From Pseudomonas sp. HS6 (GTDB lineage: Bacteria > Pseudomonadota > Gammaproteobacteria > Pseudomonadales > Pseudomonadaceae), in the NCBI RefSeq assembly GCF_023375815.1, contig NZ_CP067412.1, positions 2,604,001 through 2,668,000 of the forward strand: a stretch of DNA of 64,000 nucleotides, given 5' to 3'. The notes below the pieces were generated by a model that did not search any database, had not been told where the DNA came from, and saw only the letters and a list, made by a program, of their open reading frames with translations. This document shows, piece after piece, positions 32,470 through 41,745 of the stretch. Position 1 is the first letter of the stretch; every line of letters starts with the position of its first letter. A program made the translations under genes and the position numbers.

Positions 32470-33426
32470 ATGCATCCATTCACTCGCGAAGACATCGAAC
32501 ACGCTGCCCGCCAGGTTTACCAGGTGATGCCGGCCACTGCCCAGTATCGCTGGCCCCTGCTGGCCGAACGACTGGGTTGCACGGTGTGGGTCAAACACGA
32601 AAACCACACGCCCACCGGCGCGTTCAAGGTGCGCGGCGGCATCACCTTCATGCACTGGCTGCGCCGCGAACATCCCAACGTCAAAGGCATTGTCTCTGCG
32701 ACTCGCGGCAATCACGGCCAAAGCCTGGCGCTGGCGGCGCAAGCGGTAGGGCTGAAGGCGTTGATTGTGGTGCCGCAGGGCAATTCGCTGGAGAAGAACA
32801 ACGCCATGCGCGGATTTGGCGGCGAAGTGGTCGAGTACGGACGTGATTTCGACGAGGCCCGTGAGGAAGCGGCGCGTCTGGCGCTGGAACACGGACTCTA
32901 TCTGGTGCCGCCGTTTCACACCGAGCTGGTCAAGGGCGTGGCGACCTATGCGCTGGAACTGTTCAGCGCGGCGCCGGATCTGCACACCGTCTATGTGCCG
33001 ATCGGTTGCGGCTCGGGCATTTGTGGCGTGATCGCCGCGCGTGATGCGCTGGGTCTGGATACCCAGGTGGTTGGCGTGGTCTCGACCGAAGCGGCCGCCG
33101 CCAAACTGTCCTTCGAGGCGAAAATGATCTGCGAGACAGCCTCGGCCAATACCTTTGCCGATGGTCTGGCGGTACGCAAACCGATTGCCGAAGCGTTCGA
33201 CATCTACAGCGCCGGAGCGGCGCGAATTGTCGCGGTCAGCGAGGACGAAATCGCCGAAGCCATGCGCGTGTATTACACCGACACCCACAACCTTGCCGAA
33301 GGTGCCGGTGCCGCCGCGCTGGCTGCGCTCATTCAGGAACGGGAAAGGATGCAGGGCAAAAAGGTCGGGGTGATTCTGTCGGGCGGGAATATCGACCGGT
33401 CAGTGTATGCGCGGGTTATTGGCTGA
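32470..33426 (+). CDS. Threonine/serine dehydratase-like PLP enzyme
   Basis: A fold-type II PLP enzyme of 318 residues. The Schiff-base lysine sits in TGAFKVRGG, the substrate loop in SATRGNHGQS, and the phosphate-binding loop reads IGCGSGICG. It lacks the C-terminal ACT domain of biosynthetic IlvA, so it is catabolic or accessory. The family removes ammonia from Thr, Ser or hydroxyaspartate to give 2-oxo acids. Start ATG 32470 is chosen because AAGGAGA lies 6 bases upstream; an in-frame ATG at 32449 has no such site. It is divergent from an AraC regulator. Confidence 0.82.
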   Translation: MHPFTREDIEHAARQVYQVMPATAQYRWPLLAERLGCTVWVKHENHTPTGAFKVRGGITFMHWLRREHPNVKGIVSATRGNHGQSLALAAQAVGLKALIVVPQGNSLEKNNAMRGFGGEVVEYGRDFDEAREEAARLALEHGLYLVPPFHTELVKGVATYALELFSAAPDLHTVYVPIGCGSGICGVIAARDALGLDTQVVGVVSTEAAAAKLSFEAKMICETASANTFADGLAVRKPIAEAFDIYSAGAARIVAVSEDEIAEAMRVYYTDTHNLAEGAGAAALAALIQERERMQGKKVGVILSGGNIDRSVYARVIG

Positions 33427-33497
33427 CCGAAGTCGCCCGGCATTGAACCAGAGGCTCATCCGGGCTCTCATGTGCCAGCCCTGTCAGGCCGGATCGT

Positions 33498-34613
33498 TCA
33501 GTTTGCGTTCGACTTGTGGTAGGCGGGATAGTCGGTGTAGCCCTGACCCGGATGACCGTTGAGGCCGTAGAAAGTCGTTCGATCCGCCTCGCTGATCGGC
33601 CAGCGGTTTTGCATCCGTGCAACGAGGTCAGGGTTGGCAATGAACGGACGGCCAAACGCGACCAGATCCAGATCTCCGTTTTCGAGCGCTGCCTCTGCCA
33701 GATCGCGAGTGAAACCACCCGCTGCAATCAGGGTGCCCCGGTAGGTCTTTCGAAATTGACTGGCGAAGCCCTGCGGGATGGCCTGCGCGCCAATGGTCAG
33801 TTGATCGCTCAAATGCACATACGCCAGACCTCGCTCATTGAGCGCCGATGCCAGGCTCAGCCAGGTGTCTGACTCCTCGGCATAGGGATGCATATCGAAC
33901 AGCCGGCCAAACGGAGACAGTCGAACTCCCACTCGGTGGTTGCCGATCTCTGCGGCCAGGGCGTCCAGTGTTTCGAGGAGAAAGCGTTGGCGATTGGCAA
34001 TCGGCCCGCCGTAGGCATCGGTACGCGTATTCAGCGCACCATTGAGGAATTGCTCAAACAGATAGCCATTCGCGCCGTGCAGTTCGATACCGTCAAATCC
34101 TGCGTCCATTGCCCGGCGTGCAGCGCATACGAAGTCGGCAGTGACCCGTTGTACCTCACATGCACTCAGTGCTCTTGGTGGGCTGGCCTGAACGGGGCCA
34201 GGCTGGCCTTTTTCCATCCACGCATAGGCTTTGGAATTGGCCGCCACAGTGGCGACCGATGACACCGGAGCGCCGCCATCCGGCTGGAGTGACACGTGAG
34301 ACATCCGACCGACGTGCCACAGCTGCGCAAAAATCCGGCCACCTTTGGCGTGAACAGCATCAGTGACGCGACGCCAGGCATGCACCTGTTCGTCGTTGTA
34401 GAGGCCAGGATTGAACAGGTAGCCGCAGCCTTCGCGGGATATCGGAATGCCCTCACTGATGATCAGGCCCGCCGAGGCACGCTGGGCATAATAAAGAACG
34501 GTGTGCTCATCCGGAACATCATGGATGGCTCTGGCTCGCGTCATGGGCGCCATGACGACGCGGTTGGCCAGCGTGATGCCGGCCAGATCGAAGGACTTGA
34601 ATAAAATGCTCAT
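33498..34613 (-). CDS. Old Yellow Enzyme family NADH:flavin oxidoreductase (NemA-like)
   Basis: An FMN-dependent TIM-barrel ene-reductase of 371 residues. It has the substrate-binding His/Asn pair in ELHGANGYL, N-terminal VVMAPMTRARA, QLWHVGRMSH, and C-terminal FMN-phosphate residues in FGRPFIANPDL. It reduces activated alkenes, quinones or nitro compounds with NAD(P)H. The frame extends to a GTG at 34649 that overlaps the stop of the SnoaL-like gene; ATG 34613 (MSILFKSFDL) matches the family start. It forms an operon with the SnoaL gene and is probably controlled by the divergent LysR. Confidence 0.9.
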   Translation of the reverse strand: MSILFKSFDLAGITLANRVVMAPMTRARAIHDVPDEHTVLYYAQRASAGLIISEGIPISREGCGYLFNPGLYNDEQVHAWRRVTDAVHAKGGRIFAQLWHVGRMSHVSLQPDGGAPVSSVATVAANSKAYAWMEKGQPGPVQASPPRALSACEVQRVTADFVCAARRAMDAGFDGIELHGANGYLFEQFLNGALNTRTDAYGGPIANRQRFLLETLDALAAEIGNHRVGVRLSPFGRLFDMHPYAEESDTWLSLASALNERGLAYVHLSDQLTIGAQAIPQGFASQFRKTYRGTLIAAGGFTRDLAEAALENGDLDLVAFGRPFIANPDLVARMQNRWPISEADRTTFYGLNGHPGQGYTDYPAYHKSNAN

Positions 34614-34645
34614 CAGGGACTCTGTGGTTGAGGAAGGGAGATCGA

Positions 34646-35128
34646 TCACTCAGGAAGGAACAGGCCGTTACCCGGATCGCCGCCGCCGATATGGGTTTCG
34701 GGCCACACCACGTCCAGTCGGGTGCGACTGATCAGCCATTGTCCGTCTACACGACGGTACTCATCGGCATAGAGCCCGAGCAGCAGCAGCGGGTTCTCGC
34801 CTGCCGGTCTTTGGGTCGCGAAGTCAATCAGGTAGCAACGGCCTTGCGCGCGGTTTTCATCAAGGATTTCGATCCAGTGATTCGATACCGCATGGAAGAA
34901 GGGATAGGCGCCGGTCTGCTGTGTATCGAACGCGGAAAAGGCCTCCGACAGGCCTTGCTCAATGGCCTCGCGTCCCTTCCAGCTACCCCGGTCAACCTGA
35001 CATAAGGCGTCTTCGGTAAACAGTCGGCCGAGCAAATCCATGCGGTTGGCGTCCAGGTGATGGCAGTAGCGCAAGCGCAGATTTCTGATCGCTTCAAGGG
35101 TGAGTAATCGGTTCAGTTCGGTGTTCAT
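34646..35128 (-). CDS. SnoaL-like / NTF2-fold protein
   Basis: A protein of 160 residues of the SnoaL_4 (cone-shaped NTF2-like) kind, with the usual start EAIRNLRLRYCHHLDANRMD and a C-terminal strand DGQWLISRTRLDVVW. Members act as small cyclases, isomerases or dehydratases, or as unexplained partner proteins. It is the first gene of a two-gene unit with an Old Yellow Enzyme and is divergent from a LysR gene across 135 bp. Confidence 0.82.
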   Translation of the reverse strand: MNTELNRLLTLEAIRNLRLRYCHHLDANRMDLLGRLFTEDALCQVDRGSWKGREAIEQGLSEAFSAFDTQQTGAYPFFHAVSNHWIEILDENRAQGRCYLIDFATQRPAGENPLLLLGLYADEYRRVDGQWLISRTRLDVVWPETHIGGGDPGNGLFLPE

Positions 35129-35217
35129 TAAGGCCTCTGGGTGGAAGTCCTTGAAAGGGAGGCCTACTTTAATCTTGTCTGTTGATTCTATTAATTGATG
35201 AAAAATATGTTCAGTTG

Positions 35218-35230
35218 ATCCTCAGAGGAT
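35218..35230. promoter_or_regulatory. Palindrome in the LysR/SnoaL intergenic region
   Basis: A perfect 13-base palindrome ATCCTCAGAGGAT with a central A lies 34 bp before the LysR start, in the divergent promoter region. It is a candidate autoregulatory operator but does not show the classic LysR T-N11-A box, so the assignment is weak. Confidence 0.3.
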
Positions 35231-35263
35231 AAAATCGTCGCTTCAAATAACGCGGAGACGCTG

Positions 35264-36184
35264 ATGGATTCCCTTCAGTTCGATGGCATCCCGGAGTTCA
35301 CTCTGGCTGCGCAGCACCGCAGCTTTACGGCAGCAGCGCTGCAGTTGGGCGTGACCAGCTCGGCAGTCGGCAAAAGTGTGACGCGCCTGGAAAAACGACT
35401 GGGTATCAAATTGCTGCACCGCACCACCCGCAAATTGAGTCTGACCCACGAGGGGGAGGTTTACCTCGCCAGTTGCCTGCGGGTGATGGATGAATTGCGA
35501 GGTGTCGAAGATCGCTTCCACCTTGGCGTCGCTGAACCGAAGGGACGGTTGCGCGTCGACCTTCCCGCAGCATTTGGCCGGCGGCATGTCGCCCCCCTGT
35601 TGATTGGCCTTGCGCGGCAATTTTCGCAGCTCGACATGACCTTGACCTTCGGTGAGCGAACGGTCGACATGATCAGCGAGGGTATTGATCTGGCCGTGCG
35701 CATCGGTGATCTCAAGAATGATCCGGAACTGGTGGCACGCCGACTCGGTGAGCAACATCTGGTGGTGTGTGCGGCGCCGGCCTATCTCGATGCTCATCCG
35801 CCGGTTTTGCAGCCGTCCGATTTACTGGAGCACGACTGCATCATTGGCTGGCGCAGGGGACTGCGCATGGCGTGGTTGCTGAAAAACGCCAAGGGCGAGA
35901 TGTACGAGCAGGAAGTGCGCGTGCGCCATGAGTTGGGCGACGGCGAGATGATGCTGCGCGCAACGCTGGAAGGCTGCGGGCTGTGTCAGTTGCCCATCTG
36001 GCTGGTTGCGGAGCACCTGAGCGACGGGACGTTGGTCACCGTCCTCGATCACTGTGCCGGGGCAACCATGCCCATTCATGTGATATGGCCGCAAACCCGC
36101 TATATCCAGCCGAAAGTACGGGTTGTCGTCGATGCGTTGCTCGCGATGGCTGAAGATCAGGCGCAGCTGTTTGGTGCGGGATAG
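35264..36184 (+). CDS. LysR-family regulator, divergent from the SnoaL-OYE operon
   Basis: A protein of 306 residues. The N-terminal winged helix (FTAAALQLGVTSSAVGKSVT) is followed by a substrate-binding-like effector domain. The DNA-binding region and WRRGLRMAWLL stretch resemble the DhcR/AaeR-type subgroup that controls reductase genes. The start has GGAG about 6 bases upstream. By position it probably regulates the SnoaL-Old Yellow Enzyme pair. Confidence 0.88.
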   Translation: MDSLQFDGIPEFTLAAQHRSFTAAALQLGVTSSAVGKSVTRLEKRLGIKLLHRTTRKLSLTHEGEVYLASCLRVMDELRGVEDRFHLGVAEPKGRLRVDLPAAFGRRHVAPLLIGLARQFSQLDMTLTFGERTVDMISEGIDLAVRIGDLKNDPELVARRLGEQHLVVCAAPAYLDAHPPVLQPSDLLEHDCIIGWRRGLRMAWLLKNAKGEMYEQEVRVRHELGDGEMMLRATLEGCGLCQLPIWLVAEHLSDGTLVTVLDHCAGATMPIHVIWPQTRYIQPKVRVVVDALLAMAEDQAQLFGAG

Positions 36185-36301
36185 AGCCAGCCGTCATCAA
36201 GCAGTCGTCAGGGTGAGATTGGCTGCGCTGATTGTGCTTGTGATCCGCAGTGGCTACCCCTTATAAGAGCGACTTTCACTGGCGAAGATAAGGGTGCACG
36301 C

Positions 36302-37846
36302 ATGAGCAATGCCTGGAACGAAGGTTATTTCACGGACGAGGGCTACACCTACGGGTATAGCCGGGAGATCAATCCGGTTTTCCAGCGTTATTGTTTGTTG
36401 CTGCGTGGTTTTGCCACGCTGGAGAGTACCGACGGCTATCACTGCGAACTGGGTTTTGGCCAGGGTGTCTCGATCAATATCCATGCGGCGGGCAATCCGG
36501 GCACCTACGTCGGCACGGATTTCCATCCTGGCCAGGCCGCCAATGCCATCGCACTGGCAACGGATTGGGGCAGTGATGCGCGACTGTATGACGACAGCTT
36601 CGAGCAGTTGCTGGCGCGCACGGATCTGCCACAGTTCGACAGCATCAGCCTGCATGGCATCTGGACCTGGGTCAGTCGTGACAACCACAGGTTGATCGTC
36701 GAGTTTGCCCGTCGTCATCTCAAACCGGGCGGTCATTTGTACATCAGTTACAACTGCTTCCCGGGCTGGTCGCCGCTGGCGCCATTGCGTCAACTGTTCA
36801 GCCTGCACGACCGTTTCGCCACGCAAGCGTCTGCACCTCCGGATCAGCGTATCGATGCGGCGTTGCAGTTCTCCGAAGCGCTGCTGGCGGCCAATCCGAA
36901 CTATGCCAACTCGGCGCCTAATCTGGACGCCAAACTGCAGAGCATCAAGGGCCAGAATCGCCAGTACGTCGCCCATGAATACTTCAACCGCGACTGGAAT
37001 TGCATGTACTTCACCGATGTGGTCGATGCCATGGCCCCAGCCAAGCTCGATTACGCCACGACCGCTGTGCCGCTGGATTCGGTGGACCCGCTCAACCTGA
37101 GCGCCGAAGGCATGGACTTTCTGGAAGGCATCGAGCATCCGGTCATGCGCGAGCAAGCGCGTGATTACTTCGTCAATCAGAACTTCCGCCGGGATCTTTA
37201 CGTACGCGGCGCCAACCGGTTGTCCGCCACCGAGCACCGTGAACGCATGCTCAGTACCCGCTTTGTCCTTTTGCAACTGGCAGACAGCGTAGCGGGCAGC
37301 GTCACGGGACCCGCAGGCTCAGCCACGTTACAGGCGGAAATTTACGGCCCGGTTCTCGATACGCTGGCGGACGAGGCCTATGTACCGAAAACCCTGCGCC
37401 ACTTGCTGGAAGCTTCGCCTTCGCTGAGTTTCGGCGATGTGGAGCAGGCCATCAATGTGTTGATCGCTATGGGGGCCGTGGCGCCATGCCAGAGTGAAGC
37501 GGCCGAGAAACGGGTACAGACAACCTGTAATACCCTCAACCTGCAACTGTGCAGACGCTCGTTGTTCGACCACAAGATTCAGGTGCTGGCCAGCCCGGTG
37601 ACCGGTGGCGGTGTGACTGTCAGTCGCTTCCAGCAATTGTTCCTGATATCGATCAAGCAAGGCAAAAAGCACCCGTGGGAGTGGGCGCTTCTGGCGTGGG
37701 GCATCATCGGCGGCCAGGGTGAAGGCCTGCTCAAGGACGGCAAGGCACTCACCACCGCTGAAGAAAACATTGCCGAACTGACCGAGCAGGCCGAGGCGTT
37801 TGCCGAGCGTTCGCTGGTCGTTCTCAAGGCACTGAAAATCGTCTAG
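36302..37846 (+). CDS. SAM-dependent methyltransferase with methyltransferase-regulatory domain
   Basis: A protein of 514 residues. The N-terminal class I methyltransferase fold has a glycine motif CELGFGQGVS and an acidic strand end YVGTDFHPGQ, then GIWTWVSRDN and LKPGGHLYISYN. The middle, about residues 215-300, matches the methyltransferase regulatory domain (RQYVAHEYFNRDW, YFTDVVDAM). The C-terminal 200 residues are helical. Substrate and partner are unknown; such proteins are often near surface polysaccharide or protein-modification loci, but nothing like that is adjacent here. It appears monocistronic. Confidence 0.8.
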   Translation: MSNAWNEGYFTDEGYTYGYSREINPVFQRYCLLLRGFATLESTDGYHCELGFGQGVSINIHAAGNPGTYVGTDFHPGQAANAIALATDWGSDARLYDDSFEQLLARTDLPQFDSISLHGIWTWVSRDNHRLIVEFARRHLKPGGHLYISYNCFPGWSPLAPLRQLFSLHDRFATQASAPPDQRIDAALQFSEALLAANPNYANSAPNLDAKLQSIKGQNRQYVAHEYFNRDWNCMYFTDVVDAMAPAKLDYATTAVPLDSVDPLNLSAEGMDFLEGIEHPVMREQARDYFVNQNFRRDLYVRGANRLSATEHRERMLSTRFVLLQLADSVAGSVTGPAGSATLQAEIYGPVLDTLADEAYVPKTLRHLLEASPSLSFGDVEQAINVLIAMGAVAPCQSEAAEKRVQTTCNTLNLQLCRRSLFDHKIQVLASPVTGGGVTVSRFQQLFLISIKQGKKHPWEWALLAWGIIGGQGEGLLKDGKALTTAEENIAELTEQAEAFAERSLVVLKALKIV

Positions 37847-38042
37847 CGGCAAAAAGTCTTATTGGCTCCGGTTTTTTATCGAACCGGCCGATCAGCGAAC
37901 AGTTCATCGACGGCATGACACGCCGTTGCTGCGCCTTCGATGGACTGCTTGTATCCTGCGCGGCCCGGGACGTACGGTCGCTGTTGTTGCCCCGGTCCGA
38001 CAACGGCCGTGACGGAAAACGGACTTTCCAAAAGGTACTGAT

Positions 38043-39581
38043 GTGAAGCGTGATACCCACCTCGTGATGCTGTTGCTGTTTATCATCGGCTGCTCCCTGG
38101 CGTCGCTGACCATCTGGAAGGTGCTGGGCTCTCGGGAGCGGGCGCTGGACGAGGTAAACATCCATGGGTTGAACCTGACCCAGGCGCTCGCGACTTATTC
38201 CGAAGGTATCGTCCGGCAGAGCTCGCTGCTCTTGCTCGGGCTCGTCGAGCGTCTGGAAACCGAGGGCAGCGGCCCCGCGCAGATCGAACGGTTGAATGCG
38301 CTGGTCAACCGTCAGCAACCGCTGATGCCGCAGCTCAGTGGCATCACCATCTACGACAATCGCGGCCACTGGCTGATGTCCTCCAACCGACCGATTCCGG
38401 CCGGGGCCAACAGCAGTGACCGGGAGTATTTCATCCATCACCGTGACGATCCTTCCCGCGAGCCTTACATCGGCCCGCCCATCCGTAGCCGCTCGAATCA
38501 GGAGTGGGTGATTACCGTCAGTCGCCGCTTCAATGACGCGCGCGGAGAGTTCGCCGGCGTGGTGGCGGTCACGCTGGGGGTCGAGAACTTCCTGCGACTG
38601 TTCGGCAAGCTCGACGTGGGGCAGGAGGGGGCCATCGGTCTGTCCTATACCGACGGTACGCTGCTGGTGCGCTATCCCTTTCGCGAACAGGACATGGGGC
38701 GCAACTTCTCCAAATCGCCCATTTATGCGAAGTACCTGGTGGACCAATCGGTGGGCACCGCTTCCTTCACTTCCAGCCTCGACGGGGTGGAGCGGCTCTA
38801 CGCGTTTCGCAAGAGTGAAAAGTTGCCGCTGATCACCACGGTCGCGCTTGGCAAGCGCGAAGCATTGGCGGCGTGGCGACTGGAGGCGCTTCTGTCGATC
38901 GTGGTGGTCGCATCACTGCTGGGGCTCACTGGCGTGATCGGCTGGTTTCTCATTCTCGATATACGTCGACGGACCCAGGTGGAAGGGGAGTTGCGGCTCA
39001 CTCAACAGCAGTTGCTTGGATCAAACCGGCAGCTGGAATTGCTGGCGATGAAGGACGCGCTGACCGGCCTCGCCAATCGCCGCTGTTTCGATGAAACATT
39101 GGTCATGGAAGCGCGCCGGGCTCAACGGGACGGGGCTTCGCTGGCCTTGCTGATGATCGATATCGACTACTTCAAGCTGTTCAACGATTCCCTGGGGCAT
39201 GTTGCCGGGGACGCCTGCCTGCAACGGGTGGGGAAAGTACTTGAGGCCTGTGTGCGGCGACCGTCGGATCTGGTTGCGCGCTATGGCGGGGAAGAGGTGG
39301 CGATCATCATGCCCGACACCGATGGCGAGGGGGCGGCGGTCGTGGCGCAACTGATTCTGGAGCGATTGACGCAAGAGCACATTGGTCATCCGGCGAGCCC
39401 GTTCGGTCGGGTGACGGTCAGTATCGGTGTCACCGCAGCGGCGGGTCCGCAACTGGCCGTGGTGCAAGCGCTGATCGAGACGGCAGATCAGGCGCTGTAC
39501 CAGGCGAAGACCACCGGGAGGAACCGGATGGCAAGGAAGGCTCACGGCGACAGTTCCCATTCAGCACCACTGCAAGTGTGA
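38043..39581 (+). CDS. Membrane diguanylate cyclase with periplasmic Cache sensor
   Basis: A protein of 512 residues: membrane helix about 8-27, a periplasmic dCache-type sensor about 30-280 (SSDREYFIHHRDDPSREPYI, then WVITVSRRFNDARGEFAGVV), a second helix about 285-308, a short coiled linker and a GGDEF domain. The active site reads GGEEV (415-419) in RYGGEEVAII, a functional variant of GGEEF. The product-inhibition site RPSD (406-409) lies exactly five residues before it. It should make cyclic di-GMP from GTP in response to an external ligand. The start is GTG at 38043 after AAAGG; a preceding ATG is out of frame. Confidence 0.9.
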   Translation: MKRDTHLVMLLLFIIGCSLASLTIWKVLGSRERALDEVNIHGLNLTQALATYSEGIVRQSSLLLLGLVERLETEGSGPAQIERLNALVNRQQPLMPQLSGITIYDNRGHWLMSSNRPIPAGANSSDREYFIHHRDDPSREPYIGPPIRSRSNQEWVITVSRRFNDARGEFAGVVAVTLGVENFLRLFGKLDVGQEGAIGLSYTDGTLLVRYPFREQDMGRNFSKSPIYAKYLVDQSVGTASFTSSLDGVERLYAFRKSEKLPLITTVALGKREALAAWRLEALLSIVVVASLLGLTGVIGWFLILDIRRRTQVEGELRLTQQQLLGSNRQLELLAMKDALTGLANRRCFDETLVMEARRAQRDGASLALLMIDIDYFKLFNDSLGHVAGDACLQRVGKVLEACVRRPSDLVARYGGEEVAIIMPDTDGEGAAVVAQLILERLTQEHIGHPASPFGRVTVSIGVTAAAGPQLAVVQALIETADQALYQAKTTGRNRMARKAHGDSSHSAPLQV

Positions 39582-39626
39582 GCGGTGCTGAACGGGCGGG
39601 CGTTACGCCTTACCGATAATCGGCAG

Positions 39627-40751
39627 TCATCGCGCGTACACGGGGTAGTCCACATACCCTTCGGCATTGCCACCGTAGACCGTGGCCGGATTCAGTGAAT
39701 TCAGCGGCCAGTCATTGGCGATGCGCGCAGGCAGGTCCGGGTTGGCCATGAATGGTCGACCGAAAGCCACGAAATCCGCCAGCCCCGAGTCGAGCAACTG
39801 CGCACCGGATTCTGCGGTGTAACGCCCGGCGTAAATGATCGCGCCGCTGAAGGTGTCGCGCACGGCGCGCCGGAACGTTTCCGGCATGGCCGGGGCATCG
39901 TCCCAGTCGGCTTCGGCGATGGACAGATAGGCGATGCCCACGTCCTGCAGCACCTTGATCGCTTCGATGTAAGTGGTGTGCGGATCTTCCTCGACCATGC
40001 CCAGGTAGGTGCGGGCCTCGTCGGTGGTGGTGAACAGCGGGGCGAAACGCACACCGACTTTTTCACGACCGATGCACTCGGCAACACTGGCCACCACTTC
40101 ACGCAAAAAGCGCAGGCGATTGTGCAACGAGCCGCCGTACTGATCAGTGCGCAGATTGCTGTGGGCCGAGATGAACTGGTTCACCAGATAGCCGTTGGCG
40201 CAGTGCAGTTCGATCCCGTCGAAACCTGCCTCCATGGCATTGCGTGCCGCCTGGATGTACAGCTGAACCAGTTCCTGCACTTCATCGGTAGTCAGGGCAC
40301 GCGGTGCGGAGGGTGGCACCAGGGCGCCGGCGCCGGGCGCGGTTTCGATGAACACGCTGACTCGGTCAGTAGCAACCGCAGAGGCCGATACCGGCGCGGC
40401 ACCGAGGGGTTGCAGGGCCGTATGGGACACGCGCCCCACATGCCATAGCTGGGCGAAGATCACGCCGTCCCGGGTGTGGACAGCCTCGGTGACTTTGCGC
40501 CACCCGGCGATTTGCTCGGGGGTATGAATGCCGGGTGTCCACGCATAACCCTGGCCTCGGGGCTCGATCTGGGTGCCTTCGGTCACCAGCAGACCGGCGC
40601 CCGCGCGTTGCTGGTAATACTCGGCCATCAACGCGTTGGCGATGTTGCCCGGTTGCGTGCTGCGCTGGCGGGTCAGGGGTGGCAGCACGATACGGTTTTT
40701 CAGGGTGTGGCGACCCAAAGTGCCGGGTTTGAAGAAACTGCTGTGGTTCAT
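39627..40751 (-). CDS. nemA: Old Yellow Enzyme family ene-reductase, NemA-type
   Basis: An FMN enzyme of 374 residues with NRIVLPPLTRQRS, QLWHVGRVSH, the His/Asn pair in ELHCANGYLV, and FGRPFMANPDL near the C-terminus. It lies 25 bp from an operator matching two others in front of the nearby TetR and DJ-1 genes, so it is very likely part of that regulon. In the NemR system, NemA reduces N-ethylmaleimide, quinones and similar electrophiles. It is a second, distinct Old Yellow Enzyme from the one at 33.5 kb. Confidence 0.9.
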   Translation of the reverse strand: MNHSSFFKPGTLGRHTLKNRIVLPPLTRQRSTQPGNIANALMAEYYQQRAGAGLLVTEGTQIEPRGQGYAWTPGIHTPEQIAGWRKVTEAVHTRDGVIFAQLWHVGRVSHTALQPLGAAPVSASAVATDRVSVFIETAPGAGALVPPSAPRALTTDEVQELVQLYIQAARNAMEAGFDGIELHCANGYLVNQFISAHSNLRTDQYGGSLHNRLRFLREVVASVAECIGREKVGVRFAPLFTTTDEARTYLGMVEEDPHTTYIEAIKVLQDVGIAYLSIAEADWDDAPAMPETFRRAVRDTFSGAIIYAGRYTAESGAQLLDSGLADFVAFGRPFMANPDLPARIANDWPLNSLNPATVYGGNAEGYVDYPVYAR

Positions 40752-40774
40752 GGATGTACCTTAATTGGGGCTTA

Positions 40775-40793
40775 TTAGACCAGTCGACTAGTT
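40775..40793. promoter_or_regulatory. TetR/NemR-type operator upstream of nemA
   Basis: TTAGACCAGTCGACTAGTT, centred 30-35 bp before the nemA start. It shares the core TAGACCAGTCG with sites at 41633-41652 and 41709-41724. The centre GTCGAC is palindromic. Confidence 0.65.
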
Positions 40794-40801
40794 GTCGGGA
40801 C

Positions 40802-40835
40802 AAAAAAAGACGCCGTGCAACACGCGCACGGCGTC
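40802..40835 (-). terminator. Terminator of the DJ-1/PfpI gene
   Basis: Stem GACGCCGTGC / GCACGGCGTC (40809-40818 and 40826-40835), 10 bp with a 7-base loop. A run of seven A on the plus strand gives seven U for the leftward transcript. It starts 23 bp after the gene end. Confidence 0.88.
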
Positions 40836-40857
40836 CGGGTGGATGACGGCTGAAAAG

Positions 40858-41535
40858 TCAGCCGAGCAGCTTCAACAGTTTCTCGGCGACAGCGGCGGAA
40901 CTGGCTGGATTCTGGCCAGTGACCAGTTTTCCGTCGGTCACCACGTGCACTTGCCAGTCGGCGACTTTGGAATAACGGGCGCCAAGGCGCTGGAACTCGT
41001 CTTCGACCAGGAACGGCACAACGTCTGTCAGACCGACCGCCGCTTCTTCGGAGTTGGTGAAACCGGTGACGTCACGATCCTTGACCAAGGGTTTGCTCTC
41101 AGCGCCGAGCACATGCCGCAGTACGCCGGGGGCGTGGCAGACGAAACCATGAGGCTTGTTGCTGCGGGCGAAGGCTTCGATCAGGGCAATCGAATGCTTG
41201 TCTTCGGCCAGATCCCAGAGCGGGCCGTGGCCACCTGGATAAAACACCGCATCGAAATCTTCAGCGTTGGCATCGGCCAGGCGCCCGGTGTTCGCCAGCG
41301 CTTGTTGCGCCGCCGAATCCTTGCGGAATCGATCGGTTTCGGCGGTCTGTGCGTCGGGTTCGTCGCTTTTCGGATCAAGCGGTGGCTGGCCACCAGCGGG
41401 CGAGACCAGCGTGATATCGGCGCCGGCGTCCTTGAAGGCGTAGTACGGGGCGGCGAATTCTTCGAGCCAGAAGCCGGTTTTCTTGCCGGTGTTGCCGAGT
41501 TGATCGTGGGAAGTCAGAACCATCAAGATTTTCAT
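40858..41535 (-). CDS. DJ-1/PfpI family protein (glyoxalase III / chaperone type)
   Basis: A protein of 225 residues. The nucleophile elbow cysteine is Cys133 in GFVCHAPGVL, with the conserved acidic residue in FWLEEFAAPYY and PGGHGPLWDL before it. The closest well-known type is the HchA/Hsp31-like or type 1 glutamine amidotransferase-like group that handles methylglyoxal and other reactive carbonyls. ATG 41535 has AAGGTG 6-7 bases upstream; the longer frame to 41595 lacks a start signal. It is divergent from nemR-like tetR, with two operators between them. Confidence 0.88.
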   Translation of the reverse strand: MKILMVLTSHDQLGNTGKKTGFWLEEFAAPYYAFKDAGADITLVSPAGGQPPLDPKSDEPDAQTAETDRFRKDSAAQQALANTGRLADANAEDFDAVFYPGGHGPLWDLAEDKHSIALIEAFARSNKPHGFVCHAPGVLRHVLGAESKPLVKDRDVTGFTNSEEAAVGLTDVVPFLVEDEFQRLGARYSKVADWQVHVVTDGKLVTGQNPASSAAVAEKLLKLLG

Positions 41536-41632
41536 AGAGCACCTTGGGTGGGTCGGGTGTCGTGGCTGTGCGAGGGATTCGCACTCAATCGACACCGGGG
41601 AAAAGGTTTGTCGGGGCGCAGCATAGTTTCCA

Positions 41633-41652
41633 ATTAGACCAGTCGTCTAGTT
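41633..41652. promoter_or_regulatory. TetR/NemR-type operator in the divergent promoter (DJ-1 side)
   Basis: The sequence ATTAGACCAGTCGTCTAGTT contains TAGAC / GTCTA arms around CAGTC. It is the most symmetric of the three copies and lies about 98 bp before the DJ-1 start. Confidence 0.65.
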
Positions 41653-41708
41653 ATTTTTTATCCGCATGTTTTTCATGGGCCGGTGTGGCAAACTCCCGTT
41701 CCTTGAGT

Positions 41709-41724
41709 TAAACGACTGGTCTAT
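41709..41724. promoter_or_regulatory. TetR/NemR-type operator in front of tetR
   Basis: TAAACGACTGGTCTAT, which on the other strand reads ATAGACCAGTCGTTTA. It lies 22 bp before the tetR start, suggesting autorepression. Confidence 0.62.
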
Positions 41725-41745
41725 TGCCTGGTAATCTGCGCCCCG

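Noticed and set aside
37868..37887. CCGGTT / AACCGG hairpin after the methyltransferase gene as a terminator
   Set aside because: No T-run follows on either strand; the T-rich part is in the loop.
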